NCBI GenBank assembly: GCA_036365455.1
Contig: JAWQUS010000032.1
Span: forward strand, 16,562,001-16,626,000
DNA from: Macrosoma leucophasiata
Lineage: Eukaryota > Arthropoda > Insecta > Lepidoptera > Hedylidae
Direction of reading: 5' to 3'
DNA: 64,000 nucleotides
A program made the position numbers and the translations under genes. Below are positions 1-10,499 of this stretch, piece by piece (the first letter of the stretch is position 1; the number at the start of each line of letters is the position of its first letter). A model generated the notes under the pieces. That model did not search any database, was not told the DNA's origin, and was given only the letters and a program-made list of their open reading frames with translations.

Positions 1-120
1 ACGTCATATCCCTACCTCTTCAAATTACCTTTATCGACAGTGAATTAACAAGAACCCCTAACTCACTCGACTGTAACATGTGTATAAATAATAGGGTTAT
101 ATTATAATTTTGAAATAAAA

Positions 121-190
121 TTTTCAATCGAACCTGCGACTTCAGGATAACCAGTCCAGCCGCTTTACCACTAAGCTACCGCAGTCCTAC
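121..190 (-). repeat. tRNA-like SINE head fragment
   Basis: On the minus strand this reads as a tRNA-like head, with box A-like TAGCTTAGTGGTAAAGCGG and box B-like GGTTCGAT. A closely similar unit occurs twice at 13255-13392. The anticodon stem has a mismatch and no intact acceptor stem is visible, so it is a SINE head or tRNA pseudogene and not a working tRNA. A second stretch shared with that locus (aaaaaacggaaagaaa) lies at 471-506. Confidence 0.6.
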
Positions 191-670
191 CCGACCGTCG
201 AATTTTTCCTCCCTCTTTGATTTTAAACGATATAGGGTCAGTGAACAACATCCATTGATTCAATAATTAATAGCTATACAACCGATATGATCAAATAGAC
301 TTTGCAGTTTATACAATATCGTTAAGATGTTGCTGTGCCCTTAATAATTGTAATATTTTTAGTTTTCACAATAACACATGCGATTGAATTTAATACATTA
401 AAGAATAAAATTTAAAATTTTCACCTAAATTATCGTACTATTTCTTTTTCGCAAAAACACATTCGAGTGAACTTTAGAAGTTAAAGAAAAAAACGGAAAG
501 AAATATAAATATATGATGCACTTTGAAAACTTTGAAATGTACAAACACTGTTGATATACTGTCCCACTATATGTATATTAAAGGCAAATATTTTTATTAT
601 TTAAAAACGTTGGTAACCCTATAGCGGCGCCATTGTTCACCTGCGCTCGCGCTACCAAAGGTCGCGTTGT

Positions 671-713
671 CACTGACTCAGCTCCGGTTACTCATATCAA
701 ATACCATGAGTCA
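671..713. promoter_or_regulatory. pair of AP-1-like sites
   Basis: TGACTCA at 674-680 and TGAGTCA at 707-713 are exact matches to the AP-1/bZIP core, 26 bp apart. The first reads TGACTCAGC, which also fits a Maf/CncC half site. They sit in a slightly GC-richer stretch (625-720). The motif match is direct; any regulatory role is inferred. Confidence 0.25.
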
Positions 714-995
714 GGCAGTAGCGCAAATAATAAGGAAATTATGACTTTCTTATGTCTTGAAAATAGTAAGCATACATCCGCAATGTACGTAGACATTTAA
801 AACATAGATATAAGATATTTAAGACATTTAAAAAACCAAGATGTTTCAATCCAGTAGCCTGATTCTCGTTGCCAAAATCTTGTCAGATCTCTTGTAGAGC
901 CAAGACTTGTGAAGGCAGCTCGTCTCGAGACGGCGGTACTAGTCTACTGCACCAAGCAGGCAATCTCTCTCGGCCTAAATAAATTTACACAATAA

Positions 996-1219
996 CACAC
1001 CGCGGACACTCCGCCAAAATTCCATACAAACGCTTAATTTGGTTTCTATAACACAGACATCAATCACTGAAGTGTATTTATTTACACGCGCACCTGTGTG
1101 CCTAGCACGTACAAAATACCGTCCGTCGCCCATAAGAGGGGAAGGAGTTGAGTGATGCGAGAAAATCGAACGGGACGTCGAAGTGTCCATTCTATACTTA
1201 GTATTATAATATATTCTTT
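996..1219 (+). repeat. family N element
   Basis: Copy of a ~215-bp element that begins near CACCGCGGACACTCCGCC and ends near CTATACGTAGTATTA...ATATTCTCT. It is similar to copies at 18658, 21282, 36051 (reverse) and 54009 (reverse). ACAATA occurs at both edges and may be a short target duplication. No coding capacity is evident. Confidence 0.7.
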
Positions 1220-1360
1220 GACAATAGTACAATCTATTTTATCTCGCATCGCACTGTATAATAATATGCATTTTAAACCAATCATTGCATAATCTAATAA
1301 TTTTTCGCATATTTAATTAAGCATTAGAGAGCTACGGTATCCCTAAAATGGTTTATAAAA

Positions 1361-1539
1361 CTAGCTGTGCCCACAACTTCGTCCGCGTAGCGTGATGCCA
1401 CATGTCATAGCCTTCCTCGATAAATAGACTTACACTAATTTAATTTTTCAAATCGGTCCAGTTCATCGGTCCAGTAGTTCCTGAGATTAATGCGTGCAAA
1501 CAAACACACTCTTCAGCTTTATATTATTAAGTATAGATT
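1361..1539 (+). repeat. family D element
   Basis: Starts ACTAGCTGTGCCC...CTTCGTCCGCG and ends in a GATTAATGCGTGCAAACAAAC type tail followed by TCTTCAGCTTTATATTATTA. This head/tail combination is typical of an abundant short repeat in Lepidoptera. It is diverged from the copies near 25.4 and 57 kb. Confidence 0.65.
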
Positions 1540-1858
1540 TAAATGAATACCGGCGTCGGCAAGATATCATGCTATTTACGATATCCAACCACATTATACT
1601 CGTATAAATACAAATACACACGGATATGGTGAACGAGCGGCGCCTGCGCATTCCCATTCTATTGGTTCGTTCACCGTTACTCCTCGCATACCTAGCAACT
1701 GGTTGGCAAAACGAAAAAATAATCGTATGCATTCGTATTTCGATTGATGTCCATTATCATTATTGAAAAGAAATTGGCAGTAAAATATTGTGATCACAAT
1801 CTTTTTAACGTTTTCGGTTTACGCGAGCTTCATACATTGTAGAAATTATATTTGCGGT

Positions 1859-2168
1859 AACTGCCTCGGTAACCCAGTGGTAGCAGGCCACTACTACTAC
1901 GCTGAGGTCCTGGGTTCGATTCCCGGGTAGGGGGTTATCAGAGATGATGGCGTAAAGTCCATTATCTCTGGTTCTATTGGGATTTTTCCATTTTCTGGAA
2001 ATTTCCCAGTACCTTGAAGTTTGGTAATGTGCCCGGATATGTCGACAGGCTCGCCACCTGTTACATGGGCCAAAACGGAACCGGCGAATCGTGGGTGTTT
2101 GCATGTATGCTGGAATGCATGCATTTACCTCCGCCTACCCCTTCGGGGATTACAGGCGTGAAGTTACG
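1859..2168 (+). mobile_element. SINE B, full length, with 13-bp TSD
   Basis: tRNA-derived SINE. Box A-like GGTAACCCAGTGGTAGCAGG and box B-like GGGTTCGATTCCCGG lie in the first 75 bp. They are followed by a conserved body and a tail ending ccccttcggggattacaggcgtgaagtta. TTATATTTGCGGT flanks it perfectly at 1846-1858 and 2169-2181, so this is an independent retroposition event. The tail resembles those of lepidopteran RTE-like LINEs, which may supply the retrotransposition machinery (inference). Confidence 0.92.
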
Positions 2169-2262
2169 TTATATTTGCGGTTTTTTTCGCGTAGCCTCAG
2201 TTATGTCGTTTTGTGGCTAAGCTATGAGCTAGTTACGAAAAACCCCCTGTTATTTTTTATTA

Positions 2263-2540
2263 GGGTTCCGTACCTAAAATGTAAAAACGGGACCATATTA
2301 CGAAGCCTCCGCTGTCTGTCTGCCTGTCTGTCGCCACGCTGTATCTCATGAACCGTGATAGCTAAAAAGCTGAAATTTTCACAAATTATGTATTTTTGTT
2401 GATGCTACTATGTTGTTTGTTGTAAAACAACAAACACGAAAAATTAAAATATTAAGGGGAGTCCCCATACAAAAATCGTGTTTTTTCGTTTAGATAGTAC
2501 GGAAGTCTTCGTGCGCGATGCCGACTCGCACTTGGCCGCT
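2263..2540 (+). repeat. family E element
   Basis: Begins GGGTTCCGTACCTAAAATG. It contains GTCTGTCTGCCTGTCTG and a 'CTCATGAACCGTGATAGCTA' segment, and ends GTGCGCGATGCCGACTCGCACTTGGCCG. This arrangement is widespread in lepidopteran genomes. It runs directly into a TA microsatellite. Confidence 0.75.
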
Positions 2541-2568
2541 TATATATATATATATATATATATATATT
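2541..2568. repeat. (TA)n microsatellite
   Basis: Uninterrupted TA dinucleotides between the end of element E and the start of an A copy. A second TA run occurs at 2855-2870, just after that A copy. Confidence 0.95.
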
Positions 2569-2852
2569 ACTGGTGGTAGAGCTCCAGTGACGGAGCTCGC
2601 GGGCTTAGGCACCACCGCATTACCTAATATACTTGCCGCTAAATGGTAGTGTTCAGCACTATCGTGTTCCGGTCAGGTGGTAATGTACGGTCCTGTAATT
2701 TCCGGCACAGAGGCATAACACCTTAGGCCTCAGGAGTGGCAACGCATCTGCATTTTGACCTTGGTCTTTGTGTGGGTGTCTATAGGCTGCAGTCATCACT
2801 TAACATCAATGTGAACTGCATGCTTGTTTGCCACTTCCATAACATAAAAAAA
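2569..2852 (+). mobile_element. family A1 retroposon, full length
   Basis: Runs from ACTGGTGGTAGAGCTCC to TGCTTGTTTGCCACTTCC plus an A tail. It is one of about 30 copies in the window. Full-length copies are ~285 bp. No box B was found and no ORF is conserved, so the family may be a SINE or a short LINE-derived retroposon. Confidence 0.9.
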
Positions 2853-2903
2853 CATATATATATATATATAATTAAATATTTAAACTATACAATCATTTAT
2901 GAA

Positions 2904-2989
2904 CACTAGCTATCCCAGCGAATATACCTACTGATTTTGCGACCTATTCGTAGGTGAAAAAAATCGGTCAAGCCGTTTCGGTGGAGTTA
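2904..2989 (+). repeat. family D fragment
   Basis: ACTAGCTATCCCAGCG head joined to an AATCGGTCAAGCCGTTTCGG tail segment, heavily shortened. The following hAT-like element inserted directly beside it. Confidence 0.5.
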
Positions 2990-3203
2990 GTTGTGACCAT
3001 AGAGCAACTCGGCACACCGGCCGCGGCGGACCGGAGGGGAGTAGCCATAGCGTTTATTACCGATGCAAAACAGTCTGTCTTTTTTTGCGGGGGGAAATGC
3101 GTGCGACACACACGCACACTACAATAATCGTCTATTACTACGAAACTCACATCTTGACTTTAACAAAATACATAAACAATTTCACGCACACATTTAAATA
3201 TCT

Positions 3204-3392
3204 GGGGTGCGACCGCCTATCCACATTGCTATTGTGGCTGTCATTGCTGTTAAATTTTCATGTAGATTTTTAGCTTTTTCAAAAGCAGTAGTGATAATCT
3301 GATCGTTTTTCATGTTTTCGTAGGTGAGAAACAAGCGATAATGGTAGATTATTTCGATTATTGTTATTTAGTTAAAGCAAAAATCGACATGA
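3204..3392 (+). repeat. block H, copy 1: possible exon with splice acceptor
   Basis: About 190 bp shared with 37320-37510. Both copies keep a pyrimidine-rich tract, a TTTTGTAG/TTTCGTAG acceptor-like site, and then an open frame reading EKQAIMVDYFDYCYLVKAKI. In this copy the frame stays open to about 3440 and adds DMIGERTPGRQSYDQLLF. It is probably part of a transposon protein; I do not recognise the family. Confidence 0.5.
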
Positions 3393-3440
3393 TAGGCGAA
3401 CGCACCCCTGGGCGACAGTCATATGACCAATTACTTTTTT

Positions 3441-3733
3441 ACTGGTGGTAGAGCTCCAGTGACGGAGCTCGCGGGCGTAGGCACCACCGCATTACCTAAT
3501 ATACTTGCCGCTAAATGGTAGTGTTCAGCACTATCGTGTTCCGGTCAGGTGGTAATGTACGGCCCTGTAATTTCAGGCACAGTGGCCATAACACCTTAGG
3601 CCTCAGGAGTGGCAGCGCATCTGCATTTTGACCTCTGGTCATTGTATGGGTATCTATAGGCTGCAGTCATCACTTAACATCAATGTGAACTGCATGCTTG
3701 TTTGCCACTTTTATTACATTAAAAAAAAAAAAA
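3441..3733 (+). mobile_element. family A1 retroposon nested in hAT-like F
   Basis: Full-length A1 with a 13-A tail, inserted within the hAT-like element at 2998-3819. It is therefore younger than that element. Confidence 0.92.
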
Positions 3734-3833
3734 TGGTCTTGTACTTTGACAGAGAAGAAAGCCTACATATGGCTACACACCTCCGGTTTGCCGCGGCCAG
3801 TTGCCCGTATTGCTCTATGGTTGTGAAATGATT

Positions 3834-4630
3834 ATTTTAGTGATGAACACTATCATTTTCCCTTCAATGTTGTAAACGCATGACTCATGTGGTTTAAGAA
3901 CTTTTATTTTCTCAAAAGAATTACATCAATTCACACTTACTGAGAAAAAACTTCTAACATGTAAAACAAAAAACATGATGAGTATACAATTATTAACATT
4001 TCTATCGGTTACAAACAAATATTTTTTTGTTTTCGGGTACATTTAAAACAAAACAATAACAATTGTCCAGAGTTTTGCGTACTTGATCGAGCAACCACAG
4101 ATGCGAAGTGCGCTGAGCGTAGTTTAATACTAGATATGTCTATTTACATTTAGTGGGAAATTTGCAGATGTATTGGGATTTTAAGTTAATTTGGATTAAT
4201 TATAAGAATATATATATATATACTTATAAAGTTTTTAGCAGTTAATATATTATACCAACTTAAAGTATTTAAGCGTATAATGTTGACCATTTAATATTAA
4301 CTGACTCATTCAATCTTCTATTCTTATTTTCGTGCCAATTGCAGCTGTCTCGGAATTGAAAATTGAAATTCTAAACGCACAAGTAATTGTAAAACGACAC
4401 GAACTTCGTATGCCAAAAAGCAAGACTTATGAGTATGTTTGTTGTTATTAAAATTTACAATCGCCTAGCGGTTTGTAGAATGCTTGAATGGCTTTGGCAG
4501 CAGCTTCAAGTTTGGCAGCTTTTCTGGGGTATAAAAAGCAGCCAAGCGTGAGTTGGGTAATACACAGTTAATGGTTCTGTAGATGTAGATAGATAGTTTC
4601 AGTGTGTGATGGAAAACAGTCCGCCAATCA
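3834..4630. other. AT-rich stretch without recognised features
   Basis: No ORF of note and no match to the window's repeat families. It is AT-rich, with a short TA run near 4208-4222. Confidence 0.6.
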
Positions 4631-4899
4631 TTTTTTTATGCAGTGTAAGTGGAAAACAAGCATGCAGTATACTACTGCAGCCTATAAACACTTACACAAA
4701 GACCAGCGGTCAAAATGCAGATGCGTTACCACTTCTGAGGCCTAAGTCGTAACGTCTCTGTGCCGGTAATTACAGGACCGTACATTACCACCTGACCGGA
4801 ACACGATAGTTCTGAACACTACTATTTAGCGGCAAGTATATTAAGTAATGCGGTGGTGCCTACGCCCACGAGCTCTGTCACTGGAGCTCTACCACCAGT
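4631..4899 (-). mobile_element. family A1 retroposon
   Basis: Reverse copy, from a T-run at 4631 to GGAGCTCTACCACCAGT at 4899. Internally shortened near the 3' end (part of the 'cacttaacatcaatgtgaac' region is missing). Confidence 0.88.
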
Positions 4900-5177
4900 A
4901 AGTCGTCTTTATATGTCGTAGAAATATTTATTGTAAAATGGAGGAAGTATCTTTTAAAAGTTAGGGGAAGATGATTTCTCTCATAAGGGCCGGAGAAAAA
5001 AAGGTTAATCAAAATTTTACCTACGGAGCCCAGAAAAATTTTCTGCGAGTTTGCGAACGGAAGCTGCCAAGCTGGCGCGCGGCCAGTTAAAACTGAAACC
5101 GGATGGGTACCGCCGGATTTCAACGGACAGTCGTATGTCATAATGGATAATGTCACAATTATAAAAGAACTTTCATA

Positions 5178-5460
5178 ACTGCCTCGGTAGCCTAGTGGTA
5201 GCAGGCCACTACTACTACGCGGGGGTCCTGGGTTCGACTCCCGGGCAGGGGGCTATCAGAGATAATGGTGTAAAGTCATTTATCTTTGGTTCTATTGGGT
5301 TTTTTTTGTAATGTGTCCGGGATGTCAACAGGCTCGTCAACTGTTACATGGGCCAAAACGTAATCGGCGAATCGTGGGTGTTTGCATGTATGCTATTCAA
5401 GCATGCATTTACCTCTGCCCCTTCACCAGACACCTTCGGGAATTACAGGCGTGAAGTTAT
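5178..5460 (+). mobile_element. SINE B
   Basis: tRNA-like head with GGTAGCCTAGTGGTAGCAGG and GGGTTCGACTCCCGGG, then body and RTE-like tail. It lacks the segment with 'ccattttctggaaatttccc', so it is shorter than the other full copies. No clear target duplication. Confidence 0.88.
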
Positions 5461-5571
5461 ATTTACTTAATTTTAATTGAATTTATTTATTTAATTCAGA
5501 TTTAAAATCCATACAGAACATACAGAACAATAATAATTAAGATTAAGATACACAATAACAAAAATATACAA

Positions 5572-5616
5572 CATTCAATTGAAAACCTCCTCCTTTTTGA
5601 AGTCGGTTAATAAAAA
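5572..5616 (+). repeat. 'gaaaacctcctcctttttgaagtcggtta' repeat end
   Basis: Matches the end of the element at 41940-42167 (gaattgaaaacc...ttgaactcggttaaa). This terminus is common in lepidopteran DNA. Only the tail is recognisable here. Confidence 0.5.
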
Positions 5617-5701
5617 TACATTTAAAATTTTACAATGTCAAATTATTAAAATCATCATTATCACAAATTATTTATAAAAGAACGGTGACACAGAACGTCA
5701 T

Positions 5702-5869
5702 CAAGGGCGGCTCTAGCTGGTGTAGCGCCCGTGTGCAATGAAACCTTGACGCACCCTAGGCCTGACCATGATGGTCCAAGACGATGCTCTTAGCTGCACA
5801 CGGGCGCCCCCTGCGACGGCGGCGCCCGTGTGCATTGTACACCCTGCGCTATAGGTTAGGCCGCCCCTG
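5702..5869. mobile_element. hAT-type MITE with 8-bp TSD
   Basis: 168 bp. The left end is CAAGGGCGGCTCTAGC and the right end is the complement of CAGGGGCGGCCTAACC, the classical CAGGGGCGGCC hAT terminus. aacgtcat (5694-5701) and gacgtcat (5870-5877) flank it, 7 of 8 identical. Longer internal complementarity (GCGCCCGTGTGCA / TGCACACGGGCGC) makes it largely self-pairing. Confidence 0.8.
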
Positions 5870-5989
5870 GACGTCATTGCTGAAGGTTTTCGTTGGAATT
5901 TCGACTACCTTACTCCTCTTTTAAGGCCATAAGGTTTGCCGTGTAACGTTTCTTTGCTAGGCCCAATAAACTGGGGCGAGGATAATAGA

Positions 5990-6245
5990 AGGTGGCAAAC
6001 AAGCATGCAGCTAACATTGACGTAAGTGATGACTGCAGCCTTTAGACATCAAAACCCGAAGTCAAAATACAGATGCGTTGCCACCCCTGAGACCTAAGGC
6101 GTCATGTCCCTGTGATAGTAATTACGGAGCCAGCCATACATAACCATGTAACCGGAACACGATAATGCCGAACACTACCATTTAGCGGCAGATAAATTAG
6201 GTAATACGGTGCTTACGTCGAGCTCCTACAGTTGGAACCACCAGC
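5990..6245 (-). mobile_element. family A2 retroposon
   Basis: Reverse copy of the A2 subfamily (acccctgagacctaag..., tgatagtaattacgg). Degenerate, with a shortened 5' hairpin region. Confidence 0.82.
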
Positions 6246-6249
6246 AAAT

Positions 6250-7288
6250 CAGTCGGTTTTTTTTTATTCTAACTCTCTTCAGGGACTTCTCTTACACTTT
6301 TTCATAATTTTCGTAAATATAGGTAACAGTAACCGATTGTCATTTATCATCGACAGCGACCATTTCGACCGTTCTGCTAGTCTCATACTCGTACACAAAT
6401 TAAAGACATAAACGTTGGGGCCTTAACAACCATTTCAATACCACGTTGTTGCATTACAGCATTTGCAGCGTACAATATTATACATCTGCCGATCGTGAAA
6501 GTAAAAGTCATAGAAAACGGGATGACCCGCGGTCGTGTACACATTCGTTAGCTATAAATGCTATAATACGTTAGTACAAATGACCACAGAATAGTTAACC
6601 ATTACTGAATGGTCTAAGAGGTATCAACGTTCTCGAAAACGCATTTTAATAAAGCTGGCTGTTTTATATATCTGCAGTCTGGCCGCCGGTTTACATAACT
6701 TCACGCCTGGAATCCCCGAAGGGGTAAGCAGAGTCTAATGGATGCTGTTGAAACATGTGCTGCGCAGTATTGAACGCAAAATCTACAGGCAGGCAGACTG
6801 CCTGCATGCTGTTCGAGGGAACATTGGCAAATAATATATTAAAATTAAAAACCCAGCTGTCATAAAATTCTTGCATTGTCGAAGTTGCTAGCTTTAACAG
6901 AACCCTCAAAAAACCCTCACAAAATATTTCTTTGAACCATCACATACACAGATTTCTAAAATAGGCGTATTCGGCACACATAAAATGTAGCGCTAACAAC
7001 CATGCCTATTGTCCTTTAAAAAAGACATGGCCTCGAAAACGAACACTCAAAGAACACGACGCGTCAACCAAAGATAACAGAGCTATTCAACGCCAATGAA
7101 ACGCCTGTCATTTTCAAATGACAGATGAATGAGACCCGATGATGAATGCCAAGCCACTGAAAAAAGAAACAAGGCGCTAAAATCCGAATTACGTCATTCT
7201 CGGTCGATTCTGAACGCGTATTGTTTCCAAAGAATTATTCATCGGCGAGTCGGAGTGGCGGCAGAAATAGACGCTAAGCATCAAATAC
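6250..7288. other. no gene recognised; B-tail fragment inside
   Basis: Mostly unique AT-rich DNA. At 6693-6732 a TTCACGCCTGGAATCCCCGA stretch is an isolated tail of SINE B or the related LINE (minus strand). No coding signal. Confidence 0.5.
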
Positions 7289-7550
7289 ATTTTTTTAATG
7301 CCATGAAGTGCCAAACAAGCGTACAGTTCACATTGATGGTAAGTGAATAGAGCCCATAAACAACCAGATTTCAATATAGATGTGTTGCCTTTTGGGGTCA
7401 AGTTTTTTGAAGAAGAAATTACAGAACCATACATTACCACCTGACTTGAACACGACAGTGCTGAGCAATACCATTTGGAGAAAGATAGATTAGGTAATGT
7501 AGGGTAATGCCTATACCCTCGAGCTCTGGCACTGGCACTTTACCATCAGT
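7289..7550 (-). mobile_element. degenerate family A2 retroposon
   Basis: Reverse copy recognisable along most of its length (gtgccaaacaagcgtacagttcacattgatg, attaggtaatg, actttaccatcagt), but with many substitutions and indels. An old copy. Confidence 0.75.
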
Positions 7551-7828
7551 AAAAACTGTTCTAGCAACCCTAGTTGGCTTAAATATAGCTTACAACCGTC
7601 AGTGGAACCGCGCTTCTCAAGCATTGCATTTCGCGGAACCGACACTAATGCTAGGCAATTTCCGTCGCACACGCAACATCGCTTCCAGGAGGTGGGGTTA
7701 GGGTTGCCAACTGTACTCAAAAATAGAGTATTGTACTCTATATATATCATGAAGGCATACTCTATAGGTATATAATCTATAACACTAGTAATCATAGTAT
7801 GTTCTTAGGTTGTCGCGAGCTTCGCTCA

Positions 7829-7982
7829 TTGAAATAAAAATATTTTTCGGATTTATCTCGCGTATATTACAGTCTGACGAGACCACGGAAGCTTACAAGC
7901 GACCGAAACGTTGGGTTCGACTTTAAATAACCATTTTAGTTTAATATACGCGAGATAAATCCGAAAACTAGTTTTATTTCAA
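7829..7982. mobile_element. foldback element L copy 1
   Basis: About 40-bp inverted termini: TTGAAATAAAA...TCGGATTTATCTCGCG on the left, with its complement ending at 7982. The core carries GACCACGGAAGCT and GCGACCGAAACG, recognisable in other lepidopteran repeats. Related pieces occur at 9303, 13912, 22797 and 62508. Confidence 0.75.
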
Positions 7983-7989
7983 CTAGTAA

Positions 7990-8300
7990 TCATCATGAGC
8001 ATCATCATCACTCCAGCCGAAAGACGTTGCCTTCTCCAAAGAGGAACAGTGTTGTTCGTCTTTTGGGGAGAATAATAATATACCATAATCGCCATGCTTG
8101 GCAGGCGGATTGGCGGGCCTATCCCACGTTATTATTTTTACAACCTACTATTTGGAATGGTTAGACCGCCATTGTTCGGTTGACTGACTGCTGAATAGAC
8201 TGCGGAAGAATTCTCCTCCACAAGAGGGCGATTGGGTCGCCACGTCCCGACACTCAAGACACCTTCGGCATTTTAAATGTTTAAAAAATTGTATTCAATA
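7990..8300. repeat. unclassified repeat-like stretch
   Basis: Begins with ATCATCATGAGCATCATCATC and contains GAAAGACGTTGCC and GGCAGGCGGATTGGCGGGCC. The composition resembles lepidopteran repeats of the ATCATC-tailed kind. No second copy was found in the window, so the call rests on composition. Confidence 0.35.
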
Positions 8301-8308
8301 AGATTATT

Positions 8309-8596
8309 ACTGGTGGTAGAGCTCCAGTGAAAGAGCTCGCGGGCGTAGGCACCACCGCATTACCTAATATACTTGCCGCTCAATGGTAGTGTTCAACACT
8401 ATCGTGTTCCGGTCAGGTGATAATGTACGGCCCTGTAATTTCCGGCACAGAGGCATAACACCTTAGGCCTCAGGAGTCGTAACGCATCTGCATTTTGACC
8501 TTGGTCTTCATGTGGGTGTCTATAGGCTGCAGTCATCACTTAACATCAATGTGAACTGGATGCTTCTTTGTCACTTTCATAACATTAAAAAAAAAC
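8309..8596 (+). mobile_element. family A1 retroposon, full length
   Basis: Starts ACTGGTGGTAGAGCTCC and ends TCTTTGTCACTTTC plus poly-A. The right side of the 5' hairpin is mutated (AAAGAGCTC). Confidence 0.9.
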
Positions 8597-8607
8597 GTAA
8601 AAAAAAG

Positions 8608-8640
8608 TAAAGTCGTAGTGCGGTCTGTGAATCTCACCCT
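8608..8640 (-). repeat. copy of the 43.1-kb repeat unit end
   Basis: Reverse complement of the start of the tandem units at 43096-43275 (GGGTGAGATTCACAGACCGC). A dispersed repeat of unknown class. Confidence 0.5.
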
Positions 8641-8961
8641 CAGTCTACCTTCCCCAAGTAACACTAGGTTGTGGTTACGACGCACAAGCCATTATCTGGC
8701 ACAAAGAAACCTCCGCCTAGCAACGCGTTTAACACCAATACGGACAGCTCAGTTCAATCAAACAAAAAAGTTAAAAATTATGACAATGAAGTGACAACCA
8801 AAAATCCCATAATATTTTACAAATTTCACCAAATGAATACACCAAAATAAAGAAAATAGACATGTTTATGAAAAGTAGAATGGAATGATGTTTACAAGGC
8901 CGAAGATACGGCCCTCCTAATAACCAGACGTTCTCCGGTTTCGTATGTATGTACGTGTGTA

Positions 8962-9207
8962 TTTTCACGCCAAGTCCCTTACGGGGTAGGCAGACAGTAT
9001 GGTGCGCCAAATATCCCGGCGAGCCTGTTGCCATCTCCGGGCACATTATCAAACTCCGAGGTACCTACTGGGAATCTTCCAGAAAATAGGTAAATCCCAA
9101 TAGAAACAGAGATAAAGGATTTTAAACCGTTATCTATATATAGATAGCCCCCGGGAATCGAACCCAGGACCAACGTAGTAGTAGTGGTCTGCTACCACTA
9201 GGCTTTT
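8962..9207 (-). mobile_element. chimeric SINE B with RTE-like LINE tail
   Basis: On the minus strand the tRNA-like head and body (9207 down to ~9020) are SINE B. The 3' part is not the usual B tail. It reads CCGGGATATTTGGCGCACCA then CCCCGTAAGGGACTTGGCG, which matches the 3' end of the RTE-like LINE fragment at 34547-34620. This looks like a tail exchange between SINE and LINE. Confidence 0.65.
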
Positions 9208-9302
9208 TTTACGTTAGTATGGATAGACAGATGTCGCTATAATTAAAAAAAAAATGTTACACAGTATTTTTCGCAATTAAGAATGTAATGTAAGTGATAT
9301 CT

Positions 9303-9430
9303 TCTTAGGTTTTCGCGAGCTGCCCGGGACCACGGAAGCTGAAAAGCGACCGAAAAGTCGGGTTGATATTAAAAATCATTTTAGTTTAATATACGCGAGA
9401 TAAATCCGTAAAAATAGTTTTATTTCAATG
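9303..9430 (+). mobile_element. element L copy 2, one arm
   Basis: Carries GACCACGGAAGCTGAAAAGCGACC, then TAATATACGCGAGATAAATCC and AGTTTTATTTCAA, as in L copy 1. The left inverted arm is missing. Confidence 0.65.
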
Positions 9431-9677
9431 TAATGTAAGTGTATTACTTAGTTATTTACTGGTAACTACACTAACTACTAATAAATTAGGCAAATTAAAC
9501 CTAAATTCAAATATTTACCATACCGTAGATAAAGCGTGAACGCAGACGGATACCAGCGCGGCGTTCGGTAAACAAAGTGTGAATAACCGGGCGGTTGATG
9601 TTAGTTAAAAATAGAACTCTTGTTAGTTCACCTCGCCGGTTTCATGGTCACGATGGCGATTAGGGCGATTTACTACT

Positions 9678-10115
9678 TTTAATGTAAAGGAAGTGGCAAA
9701 CAAGCATGCAGTTCACATTGATGTTAAGTGATGACTACAGCCTGTAGATGCCCACACAAATACCAAGGTCAAAATGCAGATGCGTTACCAATTCTGAGGC
9801 CTAAGGTGTTATGCCTCTGTGCCGGCATTCACATTGCCACCTGACCGGAACCGATAGTGCTGAACACTACCATTTAGCGGCAAGTAGCAAGTTCCAATAG
9901 AAATAGAAAATATTTTTATTTCGAATAGATCTTTACAGATACTTTCAAAACGTCAATAAATCATAAACTGCCTAGAGTGAATAACCATTACATATAGTAA
10001 AAGCAAAATCATATATTAATAGTAAATTAAAAATTAGAATTTAAACTACTTGGTTAAAACATACATAACAATGCGGTGGTAGCTACGCCCGCGAGCTCCG
10101 TCATTGGAGCTCTAT
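9678..10115 (-). mobile_element. family A1 retroposon interrupted by ~180 bp
   Basis: A1 sequence runs 9678-9888, stops at GCGGCAAGTA and resumes at AATGCGGTGGTAGC (10070-10115). The intervening AT-rich segment contains AATATTTTTATTTCGAATAG and is not seen elsewhere in the window. No target duplication was recognised. Confidence 0.8.
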
Positions 10116-10234
10116 ACTTTCATTACATTCCAAAAACAGCTGAATCACGCGCTGCCGACCGTTTCTTTTTGTTTGATGTTTGAAAAATCATTTATTGCTA
10201 AATAATATTTACATAATATAAAGTTATACCTAAA

Positions 10235-10489
10235 CTAAAAGCAACATGCGTCTAAAAATTCCGCATCACTGCCTTCCTGTGTTATGGTACCCAGAAGGCT
10301 GGCAGCATTGCCTCGTTGGATGGCAATGCTGATTCTTTGACCTAAAAATTGGCCAGCCTTCTGGTCACGGGAAGTGTCGACCAGCCGTTTTGCGATCTCT
10401 TTGAATAAGACCACTTCGACAAAATGAGTTTTATCAAACAGAATAACAAAGTCGACGTGCGCGTGCGCATCTAAACGACGCGACGCCGG
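10235..10489 (-). pseudogene. LINE-like ORF C-terminal remnant
   Basis: An 84-codon open frame on the minus strand, bounded by stops and lacking a convincing start. It contains VDFVILFDKTHFVEVV, FKEIAKRLVDTSRDQKAG and then LGQRISIAIQRGNAASLLGT. The composition is more GC-rich and protein-like than its AT-rich surroundings. I associate the QRISIAIQRGNAAS pattern with C-termini of insect LINE polyproteins, but cannot confirm the clade. It could instead be another transposon protein. Confidence 0.45.
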
Positions 10490-10499
10490 TCAAACAGGT

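Larger units (their letters stand above)
2998..3819 (+). mobile_element. hAT-like element F copy 1 (interrupted)
   Basis: Terminal inverted repeats begin CATAGAGCAAC and end GTTGCTCTATG, extending about 50 bp into GC-rich sequence. The flanks are gttgtgac (2990-2997) and gttgtgaa (3820-3827), an 8-bp target duplication with one mismatch, as expected for the hAT superfamily. An A1 retroposon (3441-3733) sits inside it. The internal part also carries a block shared with the Harbinger derivative near 37.4 kb. No intact transposase. Confidence 0.85.

Noticed and set aside
1859..1935. tRNA gene (boxes A and B are excellent)
   Set aside because: The same head heads many SINE B copies with a 230-bp body and tail and target duplications, so it is a SINE promoter.
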